Source: Vibrio diabolicus
Lineage (GTDB): Bacteria; Pseudomonadota; Gammaproteobacteria; Enterobacterales; Vibrionaceae
Direction of reading: 5' to 3'
NCBI GenBank assembly: GCA_001048675.1
Contig: CCKK01000003.1
Coordinates: 248,001-312,000 of the forward strand
Length of the DNA stretch: 64,000 nt
The notes under the pieces were generated by a model. The model saw nothing but the letters and a program-made list of their open reading frames with translations. It did no database searches and was not told where the DNA came from. Both the position numbers and the translations under genes were made by a program. This document shows, piece after piece, positions 29,249 to 39,225 of this stretch. How positions within the stretch are numbered: the first letter of the stretch is position 1; every line of letters starts with the position of its first letter.

Positions 29249-30367
29249 ATGGCGAGTGTCACGTTAAAAAATGTTTGTAAAGCGTATGGCGACGTACTGA
29301 TTTCTAAGAACGTAGACCTAACAATCAACGAAGGTGAATTTGTTGTTTTCGTAGGTCCATCAGGTTGTGGTAAATCTACCCTTTTACGTTGTATTGCCGG
29401 TCTTGAAGACATTACTTCAGGTGATTTGTATATTGGTGACCAGCGCATGAATGACGTCGAACCATCCAAACGTGGTGTTGGTATGGTATTCCAGTCTTAC
29501 GCTCTTTACCCACACCTTAACTTATATGACAACATGTCATTTGGCTTAAAATTAGCAAAAGCAGACAAAGCAGAAATCGACAAACGTGTTGAGCAAGCTG
29601 CAGAAATTCTACAATTGGGCCACTTACTTGAACGCCAACCAAAAGCACTTTCAGGTGGTCAGCGTCAACGTGTGGCTATCGGTCGAACACTGGTATCGCA
29701 ACCTAATGTATTCCTTCTGGATGAACCACTATCAAACTTGGATGCCGCACTGCGTGTAAACATGCGTGCGCAAATCACTAAGCTACAACGTCAACTTGGT
29801 TGTACCATGATCTACGTAACGCACGATCAGGTAGAAGCAATGACAATGGCAGATAAAATCGTTGTACTAGACGGCGGTTATGTATCGCAAGTTGGTAAGC
29901 CGCTTGAGCTTTACCATTACCCACAAAACCGCTTTGTAGCAGGCTTTATCGGCTCTCCGAAAATGAACTTCATGAGCGTATTCATTGATGAAGTAGAAGC
30001 AGAGCGCGTCAAAGTTCAACTATCTAATGGCGTATCTTTCTGGATTCCAGTGGATGGCACGACGGTTAACCGTGGCGACCGCATGTCTTTAGGCATTCGC
30101 CCTGAGCACCTATTATCCGCTTCTGAAGCTGATGCAAGCATTCACGGTGAAGTGATGATTGTTGAGAAGCTAGGTAACGAAACTCAAGTATACCTAAACC
30201 TAGAAGGTGCGGACGCGGACGTTATTTTCCGTCAGCCTGACACGCTCGCAGTCGATACCGGCGATAAAATCGAGATTGGTATTCCAGCACACCGTTGTCA
30301 CCTGTTCCACAGTGATGGTCGTGCATGCCGCCGCCTATACAAAGAAAACGGCGTAGAAGTCGAATAG
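29249..30367 (+). CDS. malK: Maltose ABC transporter ATPase MalK
   Basis: 372 residues. Walker A is [18 protein letters not shown] (about 33-50), the signature [13 protein letters not shown], Walker [14 protein letters not shown], and the switch His in [13 protein letters not shown]. The C-terminal regulatory OB-type domain ([21 protein letters not shown]) is complete. It energises MalFG and in E. coli also restrains MalT. Divergent from malEFG; followed by a strong terminator. Confidence 0.96.
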   Translation: MASVTLKNVCKAYGDVLISKNVDLTINEGEFVVFVGPSGCGKSTLLRCIAGLEDITSGDLYIGDQRMNDVEPSKRGVGMVFQSYALYPHLNLYDNMSFGLKLAKADKAEIDKRVEQAAEILQLGHLLERQPKALSGGQRQRVAIGRTLVSQPNVFLLDEPLSNLDAALRVNMRAQITKLQRQLGCTMIYVTHDQVEAMTMADKIVVLDGGYVSQVGKPLELYHYPQNRFVAGFIGSPKMNFMSVFIDEVEAERVKVQLSNGVSFWIPVDGTTVNRGDRMSLGIRPEHLLSASEADASIHGEVMIVEKLGNETQVYLNLEGADADVIFRQPDTLAVDTGDKIEIGIPAHRCHLFHSDGRACRRLYKENGVEVE

Positions 30368-30390
30368 TTCATTCGTCCTTACTCACAAAA

Positions 30391-30417
30391 AATCCCTCTC
30401 ACTTGAGAGGGATTTTT
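30391..30417 (+). terminator. Terminator after malK
   Basis: AATCCCTCTC pairs perfectly with GAGAGGGATT around ACTT, followed by seven T. Confidence 0.93.
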
Positions 30418-30758
30418 TTATCCTAATAAATATAAGTAATTCGATACTAAATCATTAATCGTTAACGAATAAGATCACCCTTTCTTCTACCTTTACATAA
30501 ACCACTGTCTTTGTACTGGTACTTCATTTTTAATACTTTTCCTCATCCCTCATGAGTAAGTACCAGCTTTTTCCTAACCCGCCAAACTTAGCCAAAGGTC
30601 TAAATTTCATTCTTATTTCCACTTACCTCAACAACGCAAATTTTTACACTTATCAACGAAATTACACGTGACAAAAAACTCAGAAGCATTCAACAGAATG
30701 CTCTGTTCACCAACTACTAATAACGCTCACGACACGGCAATTGGGGGAGACACCCAAG

Positions 30759-30770
30759 GGCGGTAGCGTG
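30759..30770 (+). promoter_or_regulatory. ops element (RfaH recruitment site)
   Basis: GGCGGTAGCGTG is an exact match to the operon polarity suppressor core GGCGGTAGNNTN. It lies 19 bases before the first gene of the exopolysaccharide operon, with a small hairpin TTGGG-N7-CCCAA immediately upstream. In enterobacteria and vibrios ops pauses RNA polymerase and recruits RfaH to suppress termination across long surface-polysaccharide operons. Confidence 0.85.
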
Positions 30771-30789
30771 TAAGAAAGGAAACTGAGTC

Positions 30790-32190
30790 ATGAAACAAAA
30801 AGGACTTATCCGCTCTCACGAGATGGAGTTCGCTTTTTTATATCGCATCTCAGATCTTGCTGTCATCGTCTCTTTTATGCTGCTTTTAGTGTTCAAAGAC
30901 ATGAATACTGCGATGGGGAAAGATTACGTCATACTGGCTTTTGTTGGAGGCATCTCCTTTCTATTTATGGCAGAAAGCGGCAACCTGTACCGCTCTTGGC
31001 GAACCAGTTCGTTTAAAGAGCAGATGATTATTGTCTGTGTGGCCTGGGCAGTAACTTCCGCGCTTATCTTTATTGTTCTGTATTTTTCGGAAGTCTATGA
31101 CTTATTTGATAACACTATTCTGGCATTGTGGTTTGCGATTACGCCCGCTCTACTTTTGGCATGGCGAGTGACATTCCGTACCGGATTAGCCTATTTAAGA
31201 AAAAAAGGATTCAACACTCGTACTGCGATCATCATCGGCCAAACTCCTCACGGCATTACCCTTGCTAACGAAATTCAAAACCACACTGAACACGGTGTGC
31301 TTTTTGATGGCTTTTACGATGAGCGTTCTTCCGACAGATTGCCAAATTCTGCTTACCCTATTAAAGGGGCAGTTGACCACGCTCTTGAGCGAGCCAAAAA
31401 AGGGGAAGTGGATTATGTCTATATCGCAATGCCAATGCACGCAAAAGAACGTATTGCATCGCTTCTTAACCAATTCTCAGACACCACCGCAAATACGTAT
31501 CTGATTCCCGACTTCTTTACCTATAACCTTTTGCATTCTCGTTGGGCACAAATCGGCCAAGTTCAAACGCTCAGCGTGTTTGATACACCATTTGCTGGAA
31601 TTTCTTCCTGGGTAAAACGGTTTGAAGACATCTTGTTTTCGAGCATTATTTTAGCCTTGATCTCTCCAGTCCTGCTCGCCATTGCGATTGGCATTAAGCT
31701 GACCTCTAAAGGTCCGGTCATTTTTAAACAGCATCGTTACGGCCTCGATGGACGAAAGATAGAAGTCTGGAAATTCCGTTCAATGACCACTATGGATCAA
31801 GGCCCTCACGTGAAACAGGCGACAAAGAACGACCCACGCATTACGCCTTTTGGTGGTTTTCTGCGTCGCACCTCTTTGGACGAACTGCCTCAATTTATCA
31901 ATGTACTGCAAGGGACCATGTCTATTGTTGGTCCACGCCCTCACGCCGTGGCGCACAATGAAGAGTATCGCCAGATTGTTGACCGCTACATGCTACGTCA
32001 CAAAGTAAAACCGGGCATTACTGGCTGGGCGCAAATTAATGGCTATCGCGGCGAAACAGACACCTTAGAAAAAATGGAAAAGAGAGTCGAATTTGATTTG
32101 GATTACATCCACCACTGGTCGGTTTGGATGGACATCAAAATCATCTTCATGACCGTTTTCAAAGGGTTCACTGGTGCTAACGCTTACTAA
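30790..32190 (+). CDS. cpsA: Undecaprenyl-phosphate sugar-1-phosphate transferase
   Basis: 466 residues of the WcaJ/CpsA polyprenyl-transferase type. Four N-terminal membrane segments, a nucleotide-binding-like middle (about 140-260), a fifth membrane segment around 280-305 and the C-terminal catalytic domain (KSRGPVIFKQ-like KLTSKGPVIFKQHRYGLDGR, KFRSM, RRTSLDELPQ, GPRPHA, KPGITGWAQINGYRG). It loads the first sugar on the lipid carrier. The symbol follows the V. parahaemolyticus cps locus as I remember it. Start decided by AAGGAAACTGAGTC before the ATG. Confidence 0.92.
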   Translation: MKQKGLIRSHEMEFAFLYRISDLAVIVSFMLLLVFKDMNTAMGKDYVILAFVGGISFLFMAESGNLYRSWRTSSFKEQMIIVCVAWAVTSALIFIVLYFSEVYDLFDNTILALWFAITPALLLAWRVTFRTGLAYLRKKGFNTRTAIIIGQTPHGITLANEIQNHTEHGVLFDGFYDERSSDRLPNSAYPIKGAVDHALERAKKGEVDYVYIAMPMHAKERIASLLNQFSDTTANTYLIPDFFTYNLLHSRWAQIGQVQTLSVFDTPFAGISSWVKRFEDILFSSIILALISPVLLAIAIGIKLTSKGPVIFKQHRYGLDGRKIEVWKFRSMTTMDQGPHVKQATKNDPRITPFGGFLRRTSLDELPQFINVLQGTMSIVGPRPHAVAHNEEYRQIVDRYMLRHKVKPGITGWAQINGYRGETDTLEKMEKRVEFDLDYIHHWSVWMDIKIIFMTVFKGFTGANAY

Positions 32191-32200
32191 GGTTGAGATT

Positions 32201-33406
32201 ATGAAGAAACTGACAATGGCAATAGCATTGAGTCTGTTTTCAACTGGCTTACTCGCAGAACCGATGGCTTACCAAACCGAGTCTGGCATTGAGTTTATTC
32301 CCCTCGTAAAAACTTTCTACGAGGGCGATGACAACATCAACAAAGCGGAGGAATCCGGCAATGTAGAATCGGTCAATATTTGGGGTATAGAGCCAAGCTT
32401 ATTAGCACGTATAGAAAGGAATCGCTATCGCGCAGATATTTTATACAAGTTGAAAGCAGGTTTTTCATCCGATGACCGCAACGACTTCGACGATCATACC
32501 TTTCAGTTTTCCAACTTTTTTGAGTTCAATCATCGTCATCGTTTAGTGGTTGATTATCGTTTTCGCGCCCAGCATGAAATTAGAGGGGAAGACATTACCG
32601 AAGGTAATGGTAGCGCAATAGACTCACCAATTGAGTTCAACCGTAACGCTATCAAAACCAATTATGTCTTTGGCTCTAACGGTGCAAAAGGCAGACTCGA
32701 ATTCGGTTTAGGCTACAGTGATAAAACCTATCAAAACTACCGTGACGGATTACCTGGGCGCCCAAACGCTAAAACGAAATACAACGATTTTCGAGCTCCC
32801 AATGCACACTTGGAATTCTATTTAAGGGCGACGCCAAGAACCTATTGGTTGGTTGGGACAAAACAAATAGTAACCGACTATCAACACAGAAATTCTGCTC
32901 TTCCTTCCAAAGATAACGTCACCAGTTTCTATTACACCGGTGCCGAATGGGAAGTAACGGGAAAAACCAAAGGCATCGCTCGACTCGGTTATCAAATCAA
33001 AGATTTTGACAGCGCTCAACGAGAGACATTTAAAGGCTTTAGTTGGGATATCGGCTTTGAATGGCTGCCTCAAGAACAAACTCTAGTCAGCGTGAAAACC
33101 ACTCAAGCGGCGGTTAACCCTGATCAAGATGGCGATTACAACCTACAAACTCGTTACCGACTGAACCTCAAGCACGATTGGAATAGTTACCTTGCAACTC
33201 GCTTAGGTGCTATTTATCAACAAGATGATTATACGGGGATCACCAGAAACGACGATCGCTACACCCTATCTTTTGGTATCGATTATCAAATTAAACGCTG
33301 GGTACAGCTGCAAGCCGACTGGCAATACCAAGATAAAACCTCTAACCGACCAGGTTATAGCTTCGAACAGAACATTTGGACTTTAAGCGCACAGTTTTCT
33401 CTGTAA
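32201..33406 (+). CDS. Outer-membrane beta-barrel protein of the polysaccharide operon
   Basis: 401 residues. A signal peptide (1-18, ending LLA) is followed by many amphipathic strands rich in Tyr/Arg/Asp. The C-terminus is a typical barrel strand ending in SAQFSL with terminal Leu preceded by alternating aromatics (WTLSAQF). The second gene of cps/vps-type operons encodes this barrel family; a role in polymer passage or anchoring is inferred. The ATG follows GGTTGAGATT, ten bases after cpsA ends. Confidence 0.82.
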   Translation: MKKLTMAIALSLFSTGLLAEPMAYQTESGIEFIPLVKTFYEGDDNINKAEESGNVESVNIWGIEPSLLARIERNRYRADILYKLKAGFSSDDRNDFDDHTFQFSNFFEFNHRHRLVVDYRFRAQHEIRGEDITEGNGSAIDSPIEFNRNAIKTNYVFGSNGAKGRLEFGLGYSDKTYQNYRDGLPGRPNAKTKYNDFRAPNAHLEFYLRATPRTYWLVGTKQIVTDYQHRNSALPSKDNVTSFYYTGAEWEVTGKTKGIARLGYQIKDFDSAQRETFKGFSWDIGFEWLPQEQTLVSVKTTQAAVNPDQDGDYNLQTRYRLNLKHDWNSYLATRLGAIYQQDDYTGITRNDDRYTLSFGIDYQIKRWVQLQADWQYQDKTSNRPGYSFEQNIWTLSAQFSL

Positions 33407-33418
33407 CAAGGATTATTA

Positions 33419-33952
33419 ATGAAGTCATTCATCACATTCATGAGCGTCGCGTTATTGCTATTTAGCACCTTGGTAAACGCTGACTCAAACGAAGAAGATT
33501 ACTTACTCGACACGGGCGATACCATTTCCGTGCAGGTCTACGGTGAAGAAGATCTTACGATTAAAAATATTCTAATAACGTCAGATGGCTATTTTGATTA
33601 CCCCTACCTTGGCCGAATCAAAGCAATTAAAAAAACACCGAAACAACTCAAGTACGAAATAGAAACGGGCTTAAAAGGCGATTATCTCATCAACCCAAAA
33701 GTGATGGTCACTATCAATAACTTTCGTCTGTTTTATGTCAATGGCGAAGTCAGGAAACCAGGTGGATTTGAATATCGACCAGGATTAACTATCGAAAAGG
33801 CCATCGCTTTAGCTGGTGGCTTGACCGACCGAGCCTCACGCAAAGGCATTAACCTCACCAAACATAAAACGGGTCAAACGATAGAGGGTGTCAGTATGCA
33901 CCGCAACGTTGAGCCTGGTGACATTGTATTTATCGACCAGAGCTTCTTTTAA
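33419..33952 (+). CDS. Polysaccharide export protein, short Wza-like
   Basis: 177 residues, a compact member of the poly-export family: YLLDTGDTISVQVYGEEDL begins the poly-export domain, followed by a SLBB-type segment (FYVNGEVRKPGGFEYRPGLTIEKAIALAGGLT). Wza proteins are lipoproteins of about 380 residues with a C-terminal helix crossing the outer membrane. This protein has a plain signal peptide (ending VNA), no lipobox Cys and no final helix, so it cannot form a full Wza channel alone. The barrel at 32201 may complete the exit route. Confidence 0.85.
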   Translation: MKSFITFMSVALLLFSTLVNADSNEEDYLLDTGDTISVQVYGEEDLTIKNILITSDGYFDYPYLGRIKAIKKTPKQLKYEIETGLKGDYLINPKVMVTINNFRLFYVNGEVRKPGGFEYRPGLTIEKAIALAGGLTDRASRKGINLTKHKTGQTIEGVSMHRNVEPGDIVFIDQSFF

Positions 33953-33967
33953 GTGACAGGGAATCAA

Positions 33968-36149
33968 ATGAACGGGACTCATCCAAATAATCTCCAGATG
34001 AACAAAGTAGAACTGATTCGTTTTGGTCATCACTTTAAAGCGATTAAAAAGAATTGGCTAAGCATCGCAGCTTTCACGCTTCTGTTTTCATTAACTTGTA
34101 CTTGGTATATCTACTCCAAAGCCTCGATATACCAAGCTACAGCAACGCTACTCATCCAAGAAGAGCAAAAAAGCGCCCTTTCAATCGAGGAAGTATATGG
34201 CGTCGACACGACAAAAAAAGAAGTACTTTCAAACACAAATCGCTATTTTAAAATCGAATCATATCGCAGATAAGGTCATTAGAGAGCTGAACCTAACTCA
34301 ACTACCGGAGTTCACACGCTCAGGTGGATTAAATCAAAAGATCGACCAAATAAAGTCGATCCCTTTTGTTCAAGACCTACTGAATGTGGCACCAAGCCCA
34401 AAAGAAACCGCCCAGTTTTCAGAGTCCTATTATCAAGCGCTTCAAGCTTTCAGAAGTAAACTCGATATTGAGCCAGTACGTAACACCCAATTAGTCAGAA
34501 TTCGCTTTCGTTCTACCGATCCTAAGCTTGCTACGACAATCGCTAACGCGGTCGGCCAAGCCTACATTGACGCAAATTTTGAAGCCAAATTGGTCGTTAC
34601 ACAAAATGCGGCCACTTGGTTGACAAATAACTCACAAAAATTGGAGGAGCGATTACGTAACTCTGAGCAAGCGCTGCAAGAGTTCTTGTTAAAAGAAGGA
34701 TTGATCGATATAAACGGTATTGATGAAATTTACGCAAATGAGCTAGAAGAACTCACTCGCAAGCTAAATGTCGCTGTTAATAAGCGCATTGAAGCGCAGA
34801 CGTTAATCCAACTGTTAAGACGTAAATCTTCACAAAGTTTAGACAGCTTGCTGTCAATTGATGAATTCGCTAATCAAGCGCAGATCCGCGACCTAAAATT
34901 ATCGGAAGCCCAGGCAGCTAAAAATCTCTCTGAGCTGGCACAGCGCTACGGCCCCAAGCATGACCGAATGATTCAGGCGAAAGCGCAGCTCGCTGAAATT
35001 CAAGCAAGAACCCAGCAACTCATTCGTGACATTTCCTTTAGCAAACAACAAGACCTTCTTGCTGCAAAGGCGCAAGAGGACATGCTTCGAGCAGAACTCG
35101 ATAACAAAAAGTCCGACTTCCAATCGTTAGGGTCACAAAAAGCGCGTTACGAACAGTTAAAACGCGAGGTTGAATCCAATAAGGCACTCTATGAAGCGTT
35201 CTTAAATCGTGAGAAAGAGACCAACGCCACCAGCGACTACAAGAATGTCACTGCACGCTTTACTGACAAAGCCATCATTCCTCTATTCCCGGTGGCACCA
35301 CAACGAATCAAACTGGTACTGATTGCCACCTTTTTTGGCTTTGCCATTGCTTGCGCTCTGGTCATCATCTTAGAAACTCTGCGAGAAGTTATCCGAAGCA
35401 CAGCCGATGTGCAGGAAAAACTTGGTGTTACGTGTTTAGGTGTGATTCCTATGGTCAAAAAACGCAATTTGCGTAAAAACGGCGTCAGTTATACCGCATA
35501 TTTAGATGATGAAGAAAAGCTATTTAGTGAAGCTTGCCGCTCCGTCAGAACCTCGCTTCTGCTCAGATTAACCAACACGAAGCAAAAGATATTGCCCTTT
35601 ACCTCTGCTATTCCAGAAGAAGGAAAAACATCGACCAGTATCAATATGGCGGTGTCGTTTTCAAAAATGGAAAAGGTATTGATCATCGACTGCGATTTAC
35701 GCCGACCTTCCATCGCAAAACGGTTTGGTATTGCTGAATCAAGCCCAGGCTTAACGCATATCCTGACTATGGATACGCCAATCAAAGATTGTGTTACACA
35801 TATAAAAGAAGCCAACTTAGATGTATTACCAGCAGGCCTAATTCCGCCAAACCCACAGGAACTGCTAGCTTCTGATCGCTTTAAAAAGTTGCTCGAACAT
35901 TTTCAAAATAAGTATGACCGGATCATTATCGATACACCGCCCCTACTGTCAGTGAGTGATGCACTTATTCTTGGTCAGTATGCCAATGGTCTGATTACCG
36001 TCATTCGCTCAGAATCGACAAAATCATCACTGGTTAACCTTGCGTTATCTAAACAAATACAACACTCAGTTCCATCTCTTGGCGTCTTAATCACACAAGC
36101 CAAGACTAAGGAAGGAGAAACGCTTTATGTCCAGAAATACGCCTACTAA
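33968..36149 (+). pseudogene. Chain-length determinant / tyrosine autokinase (Wzc-like), frameshifted
   Basis: Wzc-type proteins set polymer length and are autokinases of the BY family. The N-terminal part (Wzz membrane start, 33968-34273) and the rest (to 36149) lie in two frames. Removing one A from the seven-A run at 34213-34219 joins them (DTTKKKYFQTQI) into about 726 residues. The main body has a long coiled-coil periplasmic region, a second membrane helix near LIATFFGFAIACALVIIL, Walker A in SAIPEEGKTSTSIN, Walker A' in VLIIDCDLRRPS, and a short C-terminal Tyr group (ETLYVQKYAY). The start follows AGGGA. It overlaps the next gene. Confidence 0.87.
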
Positions 36150-36936
36150 CTCAAACGCATCTTGGTACCAAACGTTGAAAAGCCAAGAACAACCGGTATT
36201 GATCTATCAAATGGGCAAAGTAGGTTCGAGTGCATTAGAGCATTCCATTCCTAACTCGGTTCACTTGCACGATCTCATGACTGTCGATGCGAAAAAACAG
36301 ATATCCCCTGTCAGAGCGCAATTGCATAAACCTCAGATCAACGCGTTAAAGCGACGACTAAAGCGCATAGCGATGAGCCGTATGTTAAGGCGCAAGAAAA
36401 AAGTTCGAATTATCTCACTGGTGCGTGAACCGATCGGACGAAATGTTTCAATGTTCTTTCAAGCACTTCCGTTTTGGATGGCGGACAAATACCTAAAAGA
36501 TGATAGCGCAATCCGTACTGAACGCCCGCAGTTACTCCAAGAGGCATTTGATAAGCACATGAATCATCAATATGCGCTGCAGTGGTTTGACAACGAAATC
36601 AAACAACTAACAGGGATTGATGTGTTTAACGAACCTTTTAATCACGAAGTAGGCTATCAAACATACCACAACAACAACTTCTCACTATTGGTCATTCGAA
36701 GTGACAAGCTAGCGAAGGCTAACTCCGCAGTTGAAGACTTTTTAGGTTACCCCGTGGATGTTGTCTATGAAAATCAATCAGACAACAAATGGTACTCGCC
36801 ACTAATGAAAGAATTCAAAACGCAATTTCAACCTACGCCCGAGTACGTTGAAGAAATGCTGAATTCTAAATTGACGAAGCACTTTTTCTCAAATGCAGAA
36901 ATCACCGACCTTAAACAGCAATATCTGACCAATTAA
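36127..36936 (+). CDS. NKWYS-family putative capsular polysaccharide protein (sulfotransferase-like), copy 1
   Basis: 269 residues. LIYQMGKVGSSALEHSI near residues 24-40 resembles the phosphate loop of PAPS-dependent sulfotransferases, and the later ISLVREPIGRNVSMFFQ the 3'-phosphate motif. SDNKWYSPLMKEFK (about 218-231) carries the NKWYS signature of the putative capsular polysaccharide synthesis family. It may sulfate or otherwise modify the polymer; the family is not biochemically settled. The start lies within the end of the kinase gene and follows AAGGAGAAA. Confidence 0.83.
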   Translation: MSRNTPTNSNASWYQTLKSQEQPVLIYQMGKVGSSALEHSIPNSVHLHDLMTVDAKKQISPVRAQLHKPQINALKRRLKRIAMSRMLRRKKKVRIISLVREPIGRNVSMFFQALPFWMADKYLKDDSAIRTERPQLLQEAFDKHMNHQYALQWFDNEIKQLTGIDVFNEPFNHEVGYQTYHNNNFSLLVIRSDKLAKANSAVEDFLGYPVDVVYENQSDNKWYSPLMKEFKTQFQPTPEYVEEMLNSKLTKHFFSNAEITDLKQQYLTN

Positions 36937-36938
36937 TC

Positions 36939-37991
36939 ATGAAAACCAAGATTCTACATATTATTAATGATCTTTCTCAGAACGGCGGTGCTCAAAAGTT
37001 CTTAGTCGACCTTGTTTTAGAACATAAGCCTGAATACGAAATCAAAATTTTGGTCTTGTGTGATGAAAATGATTACTTACCAATGCTATCCGCCAAAGGG
37101 ATAGAGTGTTTTAACTGGCGCACTTTGTCATTGAGTGAGAAATTCTCTTTGCTGCGTTGGCCGCATGTCGTTCACGGGCACCTCTACCCTTCCATTTACC
37201 TAGCGCTATTGGCAGTAGGTAAAAAACGAATCCAGACTGAGCACTGTTCTTACAACCGTCGACGTGACTATCCGCTGTTTAAGTTCATGGAGTACGTCTT
37301 ATATTGGGGCCACGACTTGACGGTCAGTATTAGTGAAAAAGTACAAGATGAACTGGTGAAGTTCATGCCTCGCTACCAACATAAATATCACGTGGTGCAC
37401 AATGGCGTTGATTTAAAAAGGTTTTCTATGACGCCAAGATACGCCAGCCACCTAATCGACAAACCAGTTATCAAGATTGGAATGGTGGGCCGACTTCATC
37501 AACATAAAGATCATGAAACGCTTATCCAAGCACTTGTCCATTTACCGAGACGATACGAGCTCCATCTTGCTGGAGATGGCGAAAAAAAATCGTCACTGCA
37601 AGCGTTGGCAACAAAGCTAAACGTCACGCAACGTGTTCACTTTCATGGGGTAGTTTCTGATGTTCCAGCGTTTTTGAACGACATGGACATTTACGTGCAA
37701 TCATCGCATGTCGAAGGCTTTGGCTTGGCGGCGGTTGAGGCCATGGCAGCAGGCTTACCCGTATTATCATCGGACGTACCCGGCTTGGATGACATCACCG
37801 GACGTGCCGAATATTTATTTCAGGTTGGTAACTCAAATGAGCTGAGCCAGAAAGTGCTCCAGCTGTGTGAAAGTGTTGAGCGGTATGACGCTGCAAGTCA
37901 ATACTCAGTCAATAGGGCCTCTCTCTACACCATCGATAAATTTCGTGAAGGTTACTATGGAATCTACCAGCAGCTTTGCGCCAACAAATAG
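36939..37991 (+). CDS. GT4-type glycosyltransferase
   Basis: 350 residues with a GT-B fold. N-terminal DLSQNGGAQKFLVDLVLEH is the acceptor-site Gly-Gly loop. VHNGVDLKRF, IGMVGRLHQHKDHETLIQAL and HVEGFGLAAVEAMAAGLPVLSSDVPG (EX7E-type donor site) are in GT4 order. No signal peptide; it acts on the cytoplasmic side to extend the lipid-linked repeat. It starts two bases after the NKWYS gene and overlaps the polymerase gene by 35 bases. Confidence 0.9.
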   Translation: MKTKILHIINDLSQNGGAQKFLVDLVLEHKPEYEIKILVLCDENDYLPMLSAKGIECFNWRTLSLSEKFSLLRWPHVVHGHLYPSIYLALLAVGKKRIQTEHCSYNRRRDYPLFKFMEYVLYWGHDLTVSISEKVQDELVKFMPRYQHKYHVVHNGVDLKRFSMTPRYASHLIDKPVIKIGMVGRLHQHKDHETLIQALVHLPRRYELHLAGDGEKKSSLQALATKLNVTQRVHFHGVVSDVPAFLNDMDIYVQSSHVEGFGLAAVEAMAAGLPVLSSDVPGLDDITGRAEYLFQVGNSNELSQKVLQLCESVERYDAASQYSVNRASLYTIDKFREGYYGIYQQLCANK

Positions 37992-39210
37992 TTCCGCGCC
38001 ATCGAGCCACCGAGCCTCATGGTTTGCGGCATGCCTACTGGCATTATTCTTTATTCCCATGAAGTTTCGTGCTGGAGGAGTTGCACTAGCACCTTCAGAC
38101 ATCCTAAGTCTTTTGTCCATTGGTTTTACTGCATTAGTGGTATTGGAAGGAAAAGCTGAAAAACTCATGCATCCCTGCATGGGGTTCCTTGTACTGTTCA
38201 CTGGGTATGTGTTCTTAAATGGCCTGCTAAATCGCGTCCCCTTAATGCCGCTAGTTATAGAAACCGTGCAATGGCTGGCGATTCTCTGCTTGCTTAGCCT
38301 AATGTACGCCTATGGCGTGTTTGATGATGAAAGGGTTATGGTTTATTTCACTTACCTGCTGTTTTTGATCTGCACGCTCGTTGCCTTATGGCACTTTGCT
38401 CAGGGATATCAAAGCGGGTTTAAGTTACTCGGAGTGAGTAAATACGGGTTCGGTGTACTTTGCTCACTACTATACCTTTATCGGGATAAAATTCGCGCTT
38501 TCCACCTTTTGATGCTCGTCGCTTTGATATTACTGGTGTTGTCGCAAGAAAGAAAAGCACTACTTGGTTTTTGTCTGCTTTTCTTCTTTGACCAGCTGCT
38601 CGTAAAAAACCTGATGAGAAAATCGCTTAATGAAACGTACACGTGGACGATTTTATTGGCCTTAAGCTTTATGGTGTTCACTGCCGTCGCAACTACACTC
38701 TACGTTGGGTTTGAAACGCTAGCGGACACATTAGAAATAACCCAAGAAGACGTCTTATTTGCCAACCAAAGTGAAGCTCGATGGGTGTCGAACCTTCATA
38801 GAAAACTCTTACTTGCCAATGGGTTAGACATTTTACTTCAACACCCTATTTTAGGTGTCGGCGCGAAGATGCTGCCCAACTTTATGATCAGTTACTTTAA
38901 CTATGATGAGCTGGCGATCTACACCCACAACTTTGTGTTAGATACCGCAATTGAATACGGGTTGCTCGGTATCGCCCTATTATTTGGTGGTTATTTTCTT
39001 TTTATTCGCTTTTGCTTCCGTAGTCTCAATGACAACAGAAAAAGCCTCTTACTCGCGATATACGCCCTCATCATGGTGTTCTTCGTTGCGGTAAATACCA
39101 CCATCATTTTAATACTCTTATTACCCGTCATGATAAGCATGAGCCGCGAGTCAACGGTCAACACCATTGCTCATACTTTTCCGGTAAACCATCACCACGA
39201 ATTTGAATAA
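37957..39210 (+). CDS. Wzy/O-antigen-ligase-type polysaccharide polymerase
   Basis: 417 residues with about ten to twelve hydrophobic segments. A large hydrophilic loop (about 285-325) has a Wzy_C-like pattern: HRKLLLANGLDILLQHPILGVG followed by YTHNFVLDTAIEYGLLG, in which IGVG and the His-Asn motif are typical. It would polymerise repeat units in the periplasm. The ATG preceded by GAAGGTTACT at 37957 is chosen; earlier in-frame codons lie deeper in the GT gene. Confidence 0.87.
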   Translation: MESTSSFAPTNSSAPSSHRASWFAACLLALFFIPMKFRAGGVALAPSDILSLLSIGFTALVVLEGKAEKLMHPCMGFLVLFTGYVFLNGLLNRVPLMPLVIETVQWLAILCLLSLMYAYGVFDDERVMVYFTYLLFLICTLVALWHFAQGYQSGFKLLGVSKYGFGVLCSLLYLYRDKIRAFHLLMLVALILLVLSQERKALLGFCLLFFFDQLLVKNLMRKSLNETYTWTILLALSFMVFTAVATTLYVGFETLADTLEITQEDVLFANQSEARWVSNLHRKLLLANGLDILLQHPILGVGAKMLPNFMISYFNYDELAIYTHNFVLDTAIEYGLLGIALLFGGYFLFIRFCFRSLNDNRKSLLLAIYALIMVFFVAVNTTIILILLLPVMISMSRESTVNTIAHTFPVNHHHEFE

Positions 39211-39225
39211 TCAAGGATAGGATAG

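Larger units (their letters stand above)
30368..30789. other. Leader region of the exopolysaccharide operon
   Basis: 422 bases. It begins with the malK terminator. It then holds an inverted repeat CTGGTACTT (30516-30524) / AAGTACCAG (30558-30566), a small hairpin TTGGG-N7-CCCAA at 30742-30757 and the ops element at 30759-30770. No gene seen. The long AT-rich leader suggests complex control. Confidence 0.6.

Noticed and set aside
34197..34273. Programmed frameshift in the Wzc-like kinase
   Set aside because: The A7 run could slip, but the same pattern in unrelated genes of the window makes a sequencing cause more likely; no stimulating structure was seen.
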